Positions 7,558 through 15,056 of a stretch of 20,988 nucleotides of DNA are shown here, one piece after another. A model generated the notes under the pieces. That model saw only the letters and a list, made by a program, of their open reading frames with translations, made no database searches and had not been told where the DNA came from. The number at the start of each line of letters is the position of its first letter. Position 1 is the first letter of the stretch. The DNA comes from JAZSMJ01 sp045535815. Lineage in GTDB: Bacteria; Bacillota; Clostridia; Oscillospirales; CAG-272. Made by a program: the position numbers and the translations under genes. The stretch is from NCBI GenBank assembly GCA_045535815.1, contig JAZSMJ010000057.1:1-20988 (forward strand). Reading direction: 5' to 3'.

Positions 7558-8358
7558 ATGGAAGCGACGCAGACAAAACAGATATTTGACACCGCATCGC
7601 TTGAGGCGTATACGCTGTTTTCGGGCTCATCGGGCAATGCGGTATACGTAAGATACAATAAAACCGGGATACTGATAGATGCCGGAATGTGTGCACGCAC
7701 GGTAAACCGTGCGCTTGAGCAGCTGGGAAGCTCGCTTAAGGAGATCGACGGTATTTTTATAACGCACGAGCATTCCGATCACGTAAAGGGCGTTGAGGTC
7801 ATATCAAAAAGATACGGCATACCGATACATATGACGGAGCAGTCGGCCGGGCGCATTAAATGCTCGCAAGGCTCGGCGGTGATTCATACGCCGGTATACA
7901 GCGTCTTGGTAGGCGATATCGAGGTGAGCTCGTTTACCACTCCGCACGACAGTGATATGAGCGTTGGCTTTATTGTGTCTACCCCCGAGGGAAAGATCGG
8001 AATTGCAACCGATATCGGATATATGACACGGAAGATAATAGGTCTTTTATCCGAGTGCCGTGCGGTAGTGCTTGAGTCCAATCACGATATAGAAATGCTT
8101 AAAAAGGGACCGTATCCCTACAGTCTCAAGCGCAGGATACTGTCAGAGCGAGGACACCTTTCCAATTTTGACTGCGCACGGTGCGTGGTGTACCTGTCAG
8201 AGCAGGGAATTACCGAAAGCGTGCTTTTGGCGCATCTTTCGGAAGTAAACAATACCCCCGAGACTGCGCTCAAGGAAACGCTTTGCGCCCTTCGTGTAAA
8301 CGGATGCAGCTGCAGGGTGGGAGTTGCAAACAGATACAGTCCGACGAAACTGATATAA
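7558..8358 (+). CDS. walJ: WalJ/YycJ-type metallo-beta-lactamase-fold exonuclease
   Basis: A 266-residue MBL-fold hydrolase. The metal-binding motif HEHSDH occupies residues 70-75; further ligands are suggested by the His in TTPHDSD, the Asp in IATDIGYMT and the His in LLAHLSE. The SSGNA segment (24-28) and overall length match YycJ/WalJ (264 residues in B. subtilis), which has 5'-3' exonuclease activity on DNA ends and affects cell-division coordination. I chose the second ATG (7558), seven bases after AGAGGA; the first (7552) is one base from it. The order walJ then rlmH matches the B. subtilis origin region, where walJ also lies close to rlmH. The WalRK two-component genes that often precede walJ are absent here. 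Confidence 0.88.
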   Translation: MEATQTKQIFDTASLEAYTLFSGSSGNAVYVRYNKTGILIDAGMCARTVNRALEQLGSSLKEIDGIFITHEHSDHVKGVEVISKRYGIPIHMTEQSAGRIKCSQGSAVIHTPVYSVLVGDIEVSSFTTPHDSDMSVGFIVSTPEGKIGIATDIGYMTRKIIGLLSECRAVVLESNHDIEMLKKGPYPYSLKRRILSERGHLSNFDCARCVVYLSEQGITESVLLAHLSEVNNTPETALKETLCALRVNGCSCRVGVANRYSPTKLI

Positions 8359-8368
8359 GGTAAAAATT

Positions 8369-8791
8369 ATGCTTAACGTGAAACTTATCTGCGTCGGCGA
8401 TCTCAAGGAGAGCTATCTTCGTGAGGCGGCGGCAGAATATGAAAAAAGACTCGGCGCATACTGCCGTTTCAGCACAGTAGTGGTAAAGGATGATACGAAA
8501 ATACTTCCTTTGCCTGCCCGTTCCTATAAAATAGCGCTCTGCGTTGAGGGAAAGCAGCTTTCCTCACCCGAGCTTGCAGCACATATAGCAGACGTGCAGA
8601 GCAGGGGATATTCCGAGATAATACTTATAATCGGCGGTGCAGAGGGTATGGATGAGAGGATAAAAAGCGAGTGCGATCTCAGGCTTTCCTTTTCCAAAAT
8701 GACCTTTCCGCATCCTCTTATGCGTGTGATATTGCTTGAACAGCTCTACAGAGCTCTCAATATAAATTCAAACGGAAATTATCATAAGTAA
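8369..8791 (+). CDS. rlmH: 23S rRNA (pseudouridine1915-N3)-methyltransferase RlmH, short form
   Basis: A 140-residue SPOUT (trefoil-knot) methyltransferase acting on pseudouridine 1915 of 23S rRNA in assembled ribosomes, normally as a dimer. The knot is evident from IIGGAEGMD and LSFSKMTFPHPLMRVILLEQ, and the chain ends in the conserved NYHK. The usual length is 155-160. The gap lies after VVVKDD (about residue 42), where other RlmH proteins carry a helical segment of about 20 residues that leads into the second strand; here it is missing without loss of frame. It starts 10 bases after walJ with AAGG eight bases upstream, so it is in the same operon. Confidence 0.95.
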   Translation: MLNVKLICVGDLKESYLREAAAEYEKRLGAYCRFSTVVVKDDTKILPLPARSYKIALCVEGKQLSSPELAAHIADVQSRGYSEIILIIGGAEGMDERIKSECDLRLSFSKMTFPHPLMRVILLEQLYRALNINSNGNYHK

Positions 8792-8817
8792 GATATATTT
8801 ACAGGAGTTATTTATCT

Positions 8818-11064
8818 ATGGCAGGTATATCAAAGAGAAAGATAATAGGAAAATACATAGTGCCGGTGTTTGCATTGCTGATCTTGCTTGGAATAACGCT
8901 GGCGGCGGTGCTTTACAGTGCAGGCGTTTACGATTTCGTTTTTATAGAACGCCCCGAAGAAGAGGGAACAGAGGTTGAATCTGTTGAGGAGGAAACTGAA
9001 AGGGTGGTCGAAAAGGACACGAGCGGAAACCTCAGCGCAGTTTTCGATCCCGAAAGCATTATAACCGTAGATGATGACGATATTACCTATGATTCGCTTA
9101 TTTCAGCCATGCCCAAGGCCTCCGAGCTTGCAGGTCAGAAGGAGATAAGCTCAGGCGTTTTCGATGCTGACCGCTTCGTTATAGCAAGGGCGGACAGCGA
9201 AGCGGTATTCCCTTCGGATTATTCACAGATAAAGGGAAGCCGCACCTATGTTATGGAAATAATGGTGGGCACCGAGGAGGTGGAGACCGAGATAGAGGTC
9301 GAGGTCGAAACCGAGGTAGAGGTGATAGTTGAATATCAGCCCGAAGATGATTTTTATTATTCGGGTGAGACCGATATTTTCGGCAACCTTATAGGAAAGC
9401 ATAAGCCCACGACAGAGCTCAAGACCGAAAGCGATCCGTCTGAAGAAGCAGACGGTGAGGACAGTGAGCCGATATCGTCTGAAACGGATACCGAATCGGC
9501 CGATAGCACAGAGCCCGAGAGTGAGGTAGACAGCGAGGAATCTCAGACCGAGTCTGAAACGCAGGAAAGAACGAGCTACCGCACGGCAAGAGCTACCGCA
9601 GTCGAGACCGAAACGATGATCCCGTATCTTGAAGAGGAAACGACGGAGCGTGAGGAGGAGGCTCCCAGCGAGGACACCACTATAGACAGCGAAAGCTCTG
9701 ATACCGAGCCTTCAGACAGCACGGCGGCTGAAGAAACAAGCAACATCTTTGAAATAATCCAGCAGGGAACGGATATTGTTGCAGGCGATCTTATAGGTAC
9801 CGATGAGAATGTATATACAAGGGTCGAAACGAGAATAGAGACAATACTCCAGACTCAAACGGTAATGCAGGAGGTCTGCATATACGAGGAGCGTGAGGTC
9901 ACAGAGGAGACCGATATCCCGACCGTTACGCTTTATCAGGGACTTATAATAACCAATACGCAGAGCGGAAGATCGGTGTATAACAAGGACGGCGTTCTTC
10001 TTGCCGAGAATATACCCTATCAGGCGGCAAATAAGACCACCGCTCAGGGAGAGCCGCTGTTTACCGACGGCGAAGAGCTTTATATGCTTGAAAACGGAAC
10101 CTTCCTTCCCTTCGTCGGAAACGAAAAGACGCTTATATCATCGGTTTACGGAAACGATTTCCCCGATTATTATACCTCTGCAGAATGCGGACTTTATCCT
10201 TATTTTGAGGTAATAGAGCCCGAAGAGCCTGAAACTGAGGCTCTTGACACGGAAGGCGTCGAAGTCTCGGAAGAGGAAACAGAAGCAGAAACAGAGACTG
10301 AAGCAGAAACCGAAGCAGAAACTGAAGCAGAGACTGAAGCCGAAGCTGAGAAAGAAGCTGAAGAAGAGGCAGAGATCCTGTGGGGATACGTTGACAGTCA
10401 AAACAACGTCGTAATAGAACCACAGTATCTGATGGCGTACAACTTCTGCGAGGACGGACTTGCGGCAGCAGTCACAAAGGACGGATATCTGGTAGTTATA
10501 AATACCGCAGGCAGAGTAGTGGTTGACTTCTCGGGCAAGACGGTATACCTTCCCGAAAGAGGCGGCAGAGCCTCCCGTGACGGCCTTTATCCTGCAAAGG
10601 ATTACGAGCTTGATATTATCGGAATGTACTATTATACCGGCGGATATATGAGGGTGCGCCGTGTGATAACCGACTTTTTCTTCCCCTATAACGAGGTGCG
10701 CTCGACCGATATTATTATAGACCAAAAGGGAAAGGCACTCGATATCCCCGGAGATTATACCATAGCAGGCTATTCTGAGGGTATGATACTTCTCCGCAGC
10801 ACCGTTTCGGGTAATTACGGCTTTATGTCGGTGCACGGACATTGGATAGCTCAGCCGATATATACCTATGCGCAGCCCTTTTGTGAGGGCCTTGCGGTCA
10901 TAGGCTTTGAGGGCGGCAAAAAGGCAATGATAGACCTTGAGGGCGCTATCGTCGTTCCGTTTGCCTTTGACTATATCTCGAATTCCTCAAATGGCGTCAT
11001 TGCGGCATACGAAGCGGAGAACGGCTGGAGCATATATCATAAGCTTGAAGATATTGACGAATAA
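8818..11064 (+). CDS. Membrane-anchored, acidic low-complexity WG-repeat protein
   Basis: A 748-residue protein with a basic N-terminus and one membrane segment (about 12-34), so most of it should be outside the cell. Residues about 45-330 are Glu/Ser/Thr-rich, including an EVETEIEVEVETEVEV-type patch (about 153-168). Residues about 365-440 contain WG-like strands (SVYNKDGVLLAENIP). Residues 485-519 are an ETEA tandem repeat. From 520 the WG-repeat pattern is clear: WGYVDSQNNVVIEPQY, then GYLVVINTAGRVV, YGFMSVHGHWIAQPIY, KKAMIDLEGAIVVPF. WG repeats form beta-propeller or beta-hairpin arrays of uncertain function, often in cell-surface proteins. It lies 26 bases after rlmH and 10 before mnmG, inside a housekeeping operon. 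The role is unknown; surface or wall interaction is inference. Acidic linkers suggest a flexible spacer across the wall. Confidence 0.85.
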   Translation: MAGISKRKIIGKYIVPVFALLILLGITLAAVLYSAGVYDFVFIERPEEEGTEVESVEEETERVVEKDTSGNLSAVFDPESIITVDDDDITYDSLISAMPKASELAGQKEISSGVFDADRFVIARADSEAVFPSDYSQIKGSRTYVMEIMVGTEEVETEIEVEVETEVEVIVEYQPEDDFYYSGETDIFGNLIGKHKPTTELKTESDPSEEADGEDSEPISSETDTESADSTEPESEVDSEESQTESETQERTSYRTARATAVETETMIPYLEEETTEREEEAPSEDTTIDSESSDTEPSDSTAAEETSNIFEIIQQGTDIVAGDLIGTDENVYTRVETRIETILQTQTVMQEVCIYEEREVTEETDIPTVTLYQGLIITNTQSGRSVYNKDGVLLAENIPYQAANKTTAQGEPLFTDGEELYMLENGTFLPFVGNEKTLISSVYGNDFPDYYTSAECGLYPYFEVIEPEEPETEALDTEGVEVSEEETEAETETEAETEAETEAETEAEAEKEAEEEAEILWGYVDSQNNVVIEPQYLMAYNFCEDGLAAAVTKDGYLVVINTAGRVVVDFSGKTVYLPERGGRASRDGLYPAKDYELDIIGMYYYTGGYMRVRRVITDFFFPYNEVRSTDIIIDQKGKALDIPGDYTIAGYSEGMILLRSTVSGNYGFMSVHGHWIAQPIYTYAQPFCEGLAVIGFEGGKKAMIDLEGAIVVPFAFDYISNSSNGVIAAYEAENGWSIYHKLEDIDE
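10270..10374 (+). repeat. In-frame Glu-Thr-Glu-Ala tandem repeat
   Basis: About 35 codons of GAA/GAG alternating with ACN/GCN, built from variations of GAAGCAGAAACT, encode residues 485-519 of the WG-repeat protein. It separates an upstream extracellular segment from the C-terminal WG repeats. Units differ at third positions, so it is not freshly expanded, but it could vary in length among strains. Confidence 0.85.
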
Positions 11065-11074
11065 AGGATAGATT

Positions 11075-12958
11075 ATGGAATACAAGGCAGGAAAAGCGGA
11101 TATTGCGGTCATAGGAGCAGGACACGCAGGGGTTGAGGCGGCACTCGCCGCCGCAAGACTTGGTATGAAAACGCTGCTCTTTACCATCAATCTCGATGCG
11201 GTGGCAAATATGCCCTGCAATCCGTCGATTGGCGGAACGGGGAAGGGGCATCTCGTATATGAGATAGATGCACTCGGCGGAGAGATGGGATATGCCGCAG
11301 ATAAGGTGACCATGCAGAGCAGAATACTGAATTCGGGGAAGGGACCTGCGGTCCATTCCAAGAGAGTTCAGGCTGACAGAAACCTTTACCGCAAAATAAT
11401 GAAGCAAACGCTTGAAGAACAGCCGCTTATCTTACTGATTCAGGCGGAGGTCACCGATATAAGAACGCAAAACGGAAAGATCGAATCGGTCGTCACCCGA
11501 CTTGGTGCAGTCTGGGACGTAAGTGCGGCAATAATCTGCTCGGGAACCTATCTTATGGGCAGAGTCATAACCGGTGAATGTGCGTATCCGTCGGGTCCCG
11601 ACGGAATGCTTCCGGCAAACGACCTTTCAAACTCTTTAGAGCGTGAGGGAATAAAGCTGATGCGATTTAAGACGGGAACACCGCCGAGAATCCACAGCGA
11701 CACGGTCGATCTTGCTATTCTTGAGGAGCAAAAGGGAGATGAATATATCTCTGCCTTTTCTACTCTGACAGATGAGGAAGAGCTAAACCGGAAGCAGCAG
11801 ATATCCTGCCATATCGTATATACCAATGCGGATACCCACAAGGTAATAAAGGATAATCTCCATCGCTCACCTCTGTTTTCGGGAGTGATACACGGCACGG
11901 GTCCGAGATACTGCCCGAGTATAGAGGATAAGATAGTCAGATTTGCAGATAAGGAGAGGCATCAGCTTTTCGTAGAGCCTATGGGATACGATACCAAGGA
12001 GCTCTATCTGCAGGGCTTTTCATCCTCGCTTCCCGAGGACGTTCAGCTTGAGATGCTTCATACGCTGAAGGGCTTTGAAAATGCGCAGATGATGCGCACG
12101 GCGTATGCTATTGAGTACGATTGCTGTGACCCCACTCAGCTTTATCCGACGCTTGAATTTAAAAATATAGAGGGGCTTTACGGTGCGGGACAGTTCAACG
12201 GAAGCTCAGGGTATGAGGAGGCCGCCGCACAGGGTCTTGTAGCAGGAATAAACGCTGCACTCAAGCTTAAAGGGGAAGAGCCTCTGATACTTCCGAGGTC
12301 AAGCTCCTATATCGGAACGCTGATAGACGATCTCGTAACCAAGGGAACGAACGAGCCCTACCGTATAATGACCTCAAGATCCGAATACCGCCTGCTTTTA
12401 AGGCAGGATAACGCCCGGGCAAGACTTACGCCCGAGGGCTACAGAGTAGGACTTATCTCAGAGGAGAGGTTTGCAGAGTTTACCGCACATCAGCAGGCTG
12501 TGCGTGATGAGATAGAGAGAGCGCAGAGAACGACCGTCAAGGCAAGCCCGGAGCTTAACGCTTTGCTTGAAGCGCAGGAAACTGCTCCTATATCGTCAGG
12601 AGTTCGCTTATCCGAGCTTCTCAAGCGCCCCCAGCTCGATTACGATATGCTCGCTCCGTTTGATCCTCGCCGCCCGAATCTTTCCAGAAGGGTAAAGGAA
12701 GAGGCGCAGATAGAGATAAAATACGAGGGTTATATAAGAAGACAGCTTGCGGAGGCAGCTAAATTCGATAAGCTTGAGAGCCGAAAGATACCGAAGGATT
12801 TTGATTACGAATCTATAAAGGGACTTCGCATAGAGGCTCGTCAGAAGCTCTCGCAGATAAGACCGGAGAATATCGGTCAGGCATCGAGAATAAGCGGTGT
12901 CAGCCCCGCTGATATTTCGGTATTGCTTATTCGTATGGCACACGGAAACCGAGAGTAA
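11075..12958 (+). CDS. mnmG: tRNA uridine 5-carboxymethylaminomethyl modification enzyme MnmG (GidA)
   Basis: A 627-residue FAD-dependent enzyme that, with MnmE, installs carboxymethylaminomethyl on wobble U34 of several tRNAs. The FAD-binding GAGHAGVEAA lies at about 14-23, the conserved CNPSIGGTGKGHL at about 48-60, the second signature GPRYCPSIEDK in the middle, and the C-terminal helical domain (RIEARQKLSQIRPENIGQASRISG) that contacts MnmE and tRNA is intact. Length is normal. AAGGA is six bases before the ATG, and the gene starts 10 bases after the WG-repeat gene. In most Firmicutes mnmG is adjacent to mnmE and rsmG; here it is about 9 kb away from rsmG on the other strand, and mnmE is not in the window. 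A strong terminator follows. Confidence 0.97.
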   Translation: MEYKAGKADIAVIGAGHAGVEAALAAARLGMKTLLFTINLDAVANMPCNPSIGGTGKGHLVYEIDALGGEMGYAADKVTMQSRILNSGKGPAVHSKRVQADRNLYRKIMKQTLEEQPLILLIQAEVTDIRTQNGKIESVVTRLGAVWDVSAAIICSGTYLMGRVITGECAYPSGPDGMLPANDLSNSLEREGIKLMRFKTGTPPRIHSDTVDLAILEEQKGDEYISAFSTLTDEEELNRKQQISCHIVYTNADTHKVIKDNLHRSPLFSGVIHGTGPRYCPSIEDKIVRFADKERHQLFVEPMGYDTKELYLQGFSSSLPEDVQLEMLHTLKGFENAQMMRTAYAIEYDCCDPTQLYPTLEFKNIEGLYGAGQFNGSSGYEEAAAQGLVAGINAALKLKGEEPLILPRSSSYIGTLIDDLVTKGTNEPYRIMTSRSEYRLLLRQDNARARLTPEGYRVGLISEERFAEFTAHQQAVRDEIERAQRTTVKASPELNALLEAQETAPISSGVRLSELLKRPQLDYDMLAPFDPRRPNLSRRVKEEAQIEIKYEGYIRRQLAEAAKFDKLESRKIPKDFDYESIKGLRIEARQKLSQIRPENIGQASRISGVSPADISVLLIRMAHGNRE

Positions 12959-12995
12959 AAAAATTATGCCGCCTTTTTGGCGGCATAATTTTTTT
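12957..12995. terminator. Bidirectional terminator between mnmG and the AraC gene
   Basis: Arms 12957-12973 and 12979-12995 are perfectly complementary (17 bp, ATTATGCCGCC core) around a five-T loop, flanked by A and T runs on both sides. It serves convergent mnmG (plus) and the AraC-family gene (minus). The mnmG stop codon is at its left edge. Confidence 0.93.
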
Positions 12996-13018
12996 AGTCT
13001 TTTGAAAAGCACAATAAA

Positions 13019-13834
13019 TTATTTCTTTTTATATTTGCCGGGAGAGACGCCCATATGCTCCTTGAACACACTGTTGAAATAGGAAAGAGAGCCGAATCCG
13101 CTTGAGAAGCAGCTGTCGGCAACGCTGAAGCCCTGCTTTAAAAGCGAGCAGGCGTATGCAAGACGGAGTGACGTCAGATGTGCGGTATAGGATATTCCCG
13201 AGCTTGCCTTGAACCAGACCGAAAAATAGGCCGGTGACAGCCCTACGGCTGCTGCTGCCTCATCTATCGATGGATTTTCTCTGTAATGAACGTCTGTCCA
13301 ATGCATTATATCGGTCAGACGGTCGCTGCAGCCATCATCCTTATAGGTATGGTTTTCCGCAAGAGTTATTATCATAAGGCTAAATAGCATACGGACAGCT
13401 TCAAGAGCAAAGACGTTGTCCGGGCATCGCATCAGAGCTTTGTTATATTCCTGTGCAGAATCCGCAAACGTTGCCATTCTACTGAGTTTTGTATCGCTTA
13501 AGGCAAACGAGGGGCGTGAATCTCGGATAAAGCTCTTGAGCTTTTGCGGAATAACATCGTCCGAAAAACGCACGGTGCGTATTTGAATATCGCTTCCGCT
13601 GATATAGTGCATATCAGTAGGGCGGACGATATATGCATCTCCCCTTTTTATCGGATAGACCGTGCCGTTCAAATAATGCTCACCGCATCCGGATTCAACT
13701 ATATCAAGAGTATAATAATTGTGCCAGTGCAGAGAAGTAGAGCTTTGGTCGTTTATTGCCAGCCTTGTCACATTTATACCGCTTTTATCAGGAATCATCT
13801 CCTCTGCCCGGAGCATAGGTATATCGCTGTACAT
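13019..13834 (-). CDS. AraC-family transcriptional regulator with cupin sensor domain
   Basis: A 271-residue regulator. The N-terminal half (about 30-110) has the cupin pattern of AraC sensor domains: SLHWHNYYTLDIVESG, then GDAYIVRPTDMHYI. The C-terminal 100 residues are a double helix-turn-helix: SIDEAAAAVGLSPAYFSVWFK and the second signature GFGSLSYFNSVFKEHMGVSPGKY. Such proteins usually sense a sugar and activate adjacent catabolic genes. It is divergent from the Asp-box protein gene, with 176 bases between them; an inverted repeat lies there. The ATG at 13834 has AGGTGG about eight bases upstream. The ligand is unknown; the neighbour suggests a glycan-derived signal. It is not evident whether it also controls the solute-binding genes. 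Confidence 0.93.
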   Translation of the reverse strand: MYSDIPMLRAEEMIPDKSGINVTRLAINDQSSTSLHWHNYYTLDIVESGCGEHYLNGTVYPIKRGDAYIVRPTDMHYISGSDIQIRTVRFSDDVIPQKLKSFIRDSRPSFALSDTKLSRMATFADSAQEYNKALMRCPDNVFALEAVRMLFSLMIITLAENHTYKDDGCSDRLTDIMHWTDVHYRENPSIDEAAAAVGLSPAYFSVWFKASSGISYTAHLTSLRLAYACSLLKQGFSVADSCFSSGFGSLSYFNSVFKEHMGVSPGKYKKK

Positions 13835-13853
13835 ATGATCACCACCTGCAGAA

Positions 13854-13882
13854 ATGATAGCATATTTTTTGCTATAAGTAAA
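13854..13882 (-). promoter_or_regulatory. Promoter of the AraC-family gene
   Basis: On the minus strand TTTACT (13877-13882), a 17-base spacer and TATCAT (13854-13859). The spacer contains a small inverted repeat, ATAGCA/TGCTAT (13857-13862 and 13870-13875), and the -35 touches the larger inverted repeat 13882-13900. Confidence 0.6.
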
Positions 13883-13900
13883 TATTTATGGCATAAATAT
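13882..13900. promoter_or_regulatory. Putative operator in the araC/Asp-box intergenic region
   Basis: Nine-base perfect arms ATATTTATG and CATAAATAT around one G, immediately upstream of the regulator's -35. Likely a protein-binding site for autoregulation or activation of the divergent gene. The plus-strand promoter near TAAAAT (13966-13971) has no good -35, as expected for an activator-dependent promoter. AT-richness makes chance possible. Confidence 0.45.
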
Positions 13901-14010
13901 ATAAAAAAAGTATATATTTTCCTTGCATTCTTTAAATTGCTGTAGAGCGGGATGCAGAAGAGGTGTAAAATATAAACGTAGAAATATTCATCTCAAAAGG
14001 AGATAAAAAT

Positions 14011-15012
14011 ATGGAAAAGCATCTTATAGCTCAGTTTGACACCTTTGCACGTGAGCCCATACTTCGCAGAATGAAGGACGGCACGCTTATCTGCCTGTTT
14101 TTAACGGGCGGACCGAGAGAGCCAGATAACACTAACGTCATAATGATTTCAAAAAGCCGTGACGACGGCGTTACCTGGAGTCAGCCCGAGACCGTATTTT
14201 CTCATTCAAGCAGAGGATGCTGGTCGACCGAGGTGTTTACCGAGACAGAAAAGCCGTTTGCAGTAGAGCAGACCTACAACGCCCCCTGCCACTACCGTGA
14301 GCTGCAGACCTTCCGCTCCTTCTGTGACGAGAGGGGTGTTAATTGGAGCGAGCCTACGACCATTCCGGGAAGCATAAACGGATGCTCGGTGCGCCAGGGT
14401 ATCGTTTTATCAAACGGCGAAATTCTTTTCCCGGTATATTGGCAGGAGTGCGAGACCAAATTTGATTGGGATCACAACGAATATGCCTTTGACTACATAA
14501 ATTGGCCCGCCACCTGCGGCGTTGCCATTTCAAGCGACGGCGGTGAGACCTTCTGGAGATACGGTTACATAAGAGCAGGAAAGAATCCCCTATGGGAGCC
14601 CAACGCTATCGAGGTCGAGCCGGGTCACGTTATAATGTACTGCCGCTGTACCTGGACGGGCAAGCTTTACTATAGCGAAAGCTTCGATTACGGAAGAACC
14701 TGGACTGAAGCTATTGACAGCGGTATACCTTCAACCGATACGAAGGTAACGCTGTGTAAGGCAAACGGCACCGTGCTTCTTATCAATAACTACGGTGACG
14801 GCAAGGATATCACGTCACGAAAGAATCTCGCTATTGCCAAGAGCAAGGACGGCAAGAGCTTTGAAGTGATAACAACGGTTGAAGATCCCGAAGAGGTTTG
14901 GTTCTATCCCCATGCATACGTTGATGAAGAAAAGAAGACCCTCTATCTTGCATACGAAAACGCAAAACAGCATTGGCTCAAGAAATACACCTTTGAAGAG
15001 CTCGGAATATAA
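14011..15012 (+). CDS. Sialidase-fold (BNR/Asp-box) protein, probable cytoplasmic glycoside hydrolase
   Basis: A 333-residue six-bladed beta-propeller-type protein of the BNR_2 sialidase superfamily. Asp boxes SxDxGxT(W/F) are visible at 49-56 (SRDDGVTW), 174-181 (SSDGGETF) and 224-231 (SFDYGRTW), plus a degenerate one at 103-111 (SFCDERGVN). An Arg-rich start AREPILRRMKDG resembles the first propeller strand that carries an active-site Arg in sialidases, and LWEPNAIEVEPGHVIMYCR matches the typical later blade. There is no signal peptide, so it should act inside the cell on imported oligosaccharides. AAAGGAG precedes the ATG by eight bases. It is alone behind the AraC regulator and closed by a terminator. 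Sialic acid as substrate is not demonstrated; other GH or lyase activities exist in this fold. Confidence 0.8.
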   Translation: MEKHLIAQFDTFAREPILRRMKDGTLICLFLTGGPREPDNTNVIMISKSRDDGVTWSQPETVFSHSSRGCWSTEVFTETEKPFAVEQTYNAPCHYRELQTFRSFCDERGVNWSEPTTIPGSINGCSVRQGIVLSNGEILFPVYWQECETKFDWDHNEYAFDYINWPATCGVAISSDGGETFWRYGYIRAGKNPLWEPNAIEVEPGHVIMYCRCTWTGKLYYSESFDYGRTWTEAIDSGIPSTDTKVTLCKANGTVLLINNYGDGKDITSRKNLAIAKSKDGKSFEVITTVEDPEEVWFYPHAYVDEEKKTLYLAYENAKQHWLKKYTFEELGI

Positions 15013-15016
15013 ACAA

Positions 15017-15047
15017 AAAAATCCTCGCACTTGGTGCGAGGATTTTT
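15017..15047. terminator. Bidirectional terminator between Asp-box gene and solute-binding gene 1
   Basis: Arms ATCCTCGCAC and GTGCGAGGAT extended by A/T runs (15017-15030 and 15034-15047) around a TTG loop. It lies between the convergent plus-strand gene ending at 15012 and the minus-strand gene ending at 15057. Confidence 0.93.
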
Positions 15048-15056
15048 GTATGTGTA

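Noticed and set aside
10138..10842. Minus-strand open frame of 234 codons
   Set aside because: It is antisense to the WG-repeat gene; its Leu/Phe/Cys-rich stretch is only the complement of the Glu-Ala-Thr repeat and it has no credible start context.
12608..13012. Minus-strand open frame over the 3' end of mnmG
   Set aside because: It reads through the strong bidirectional terminator and antisense to mnmG; no family resemblance.
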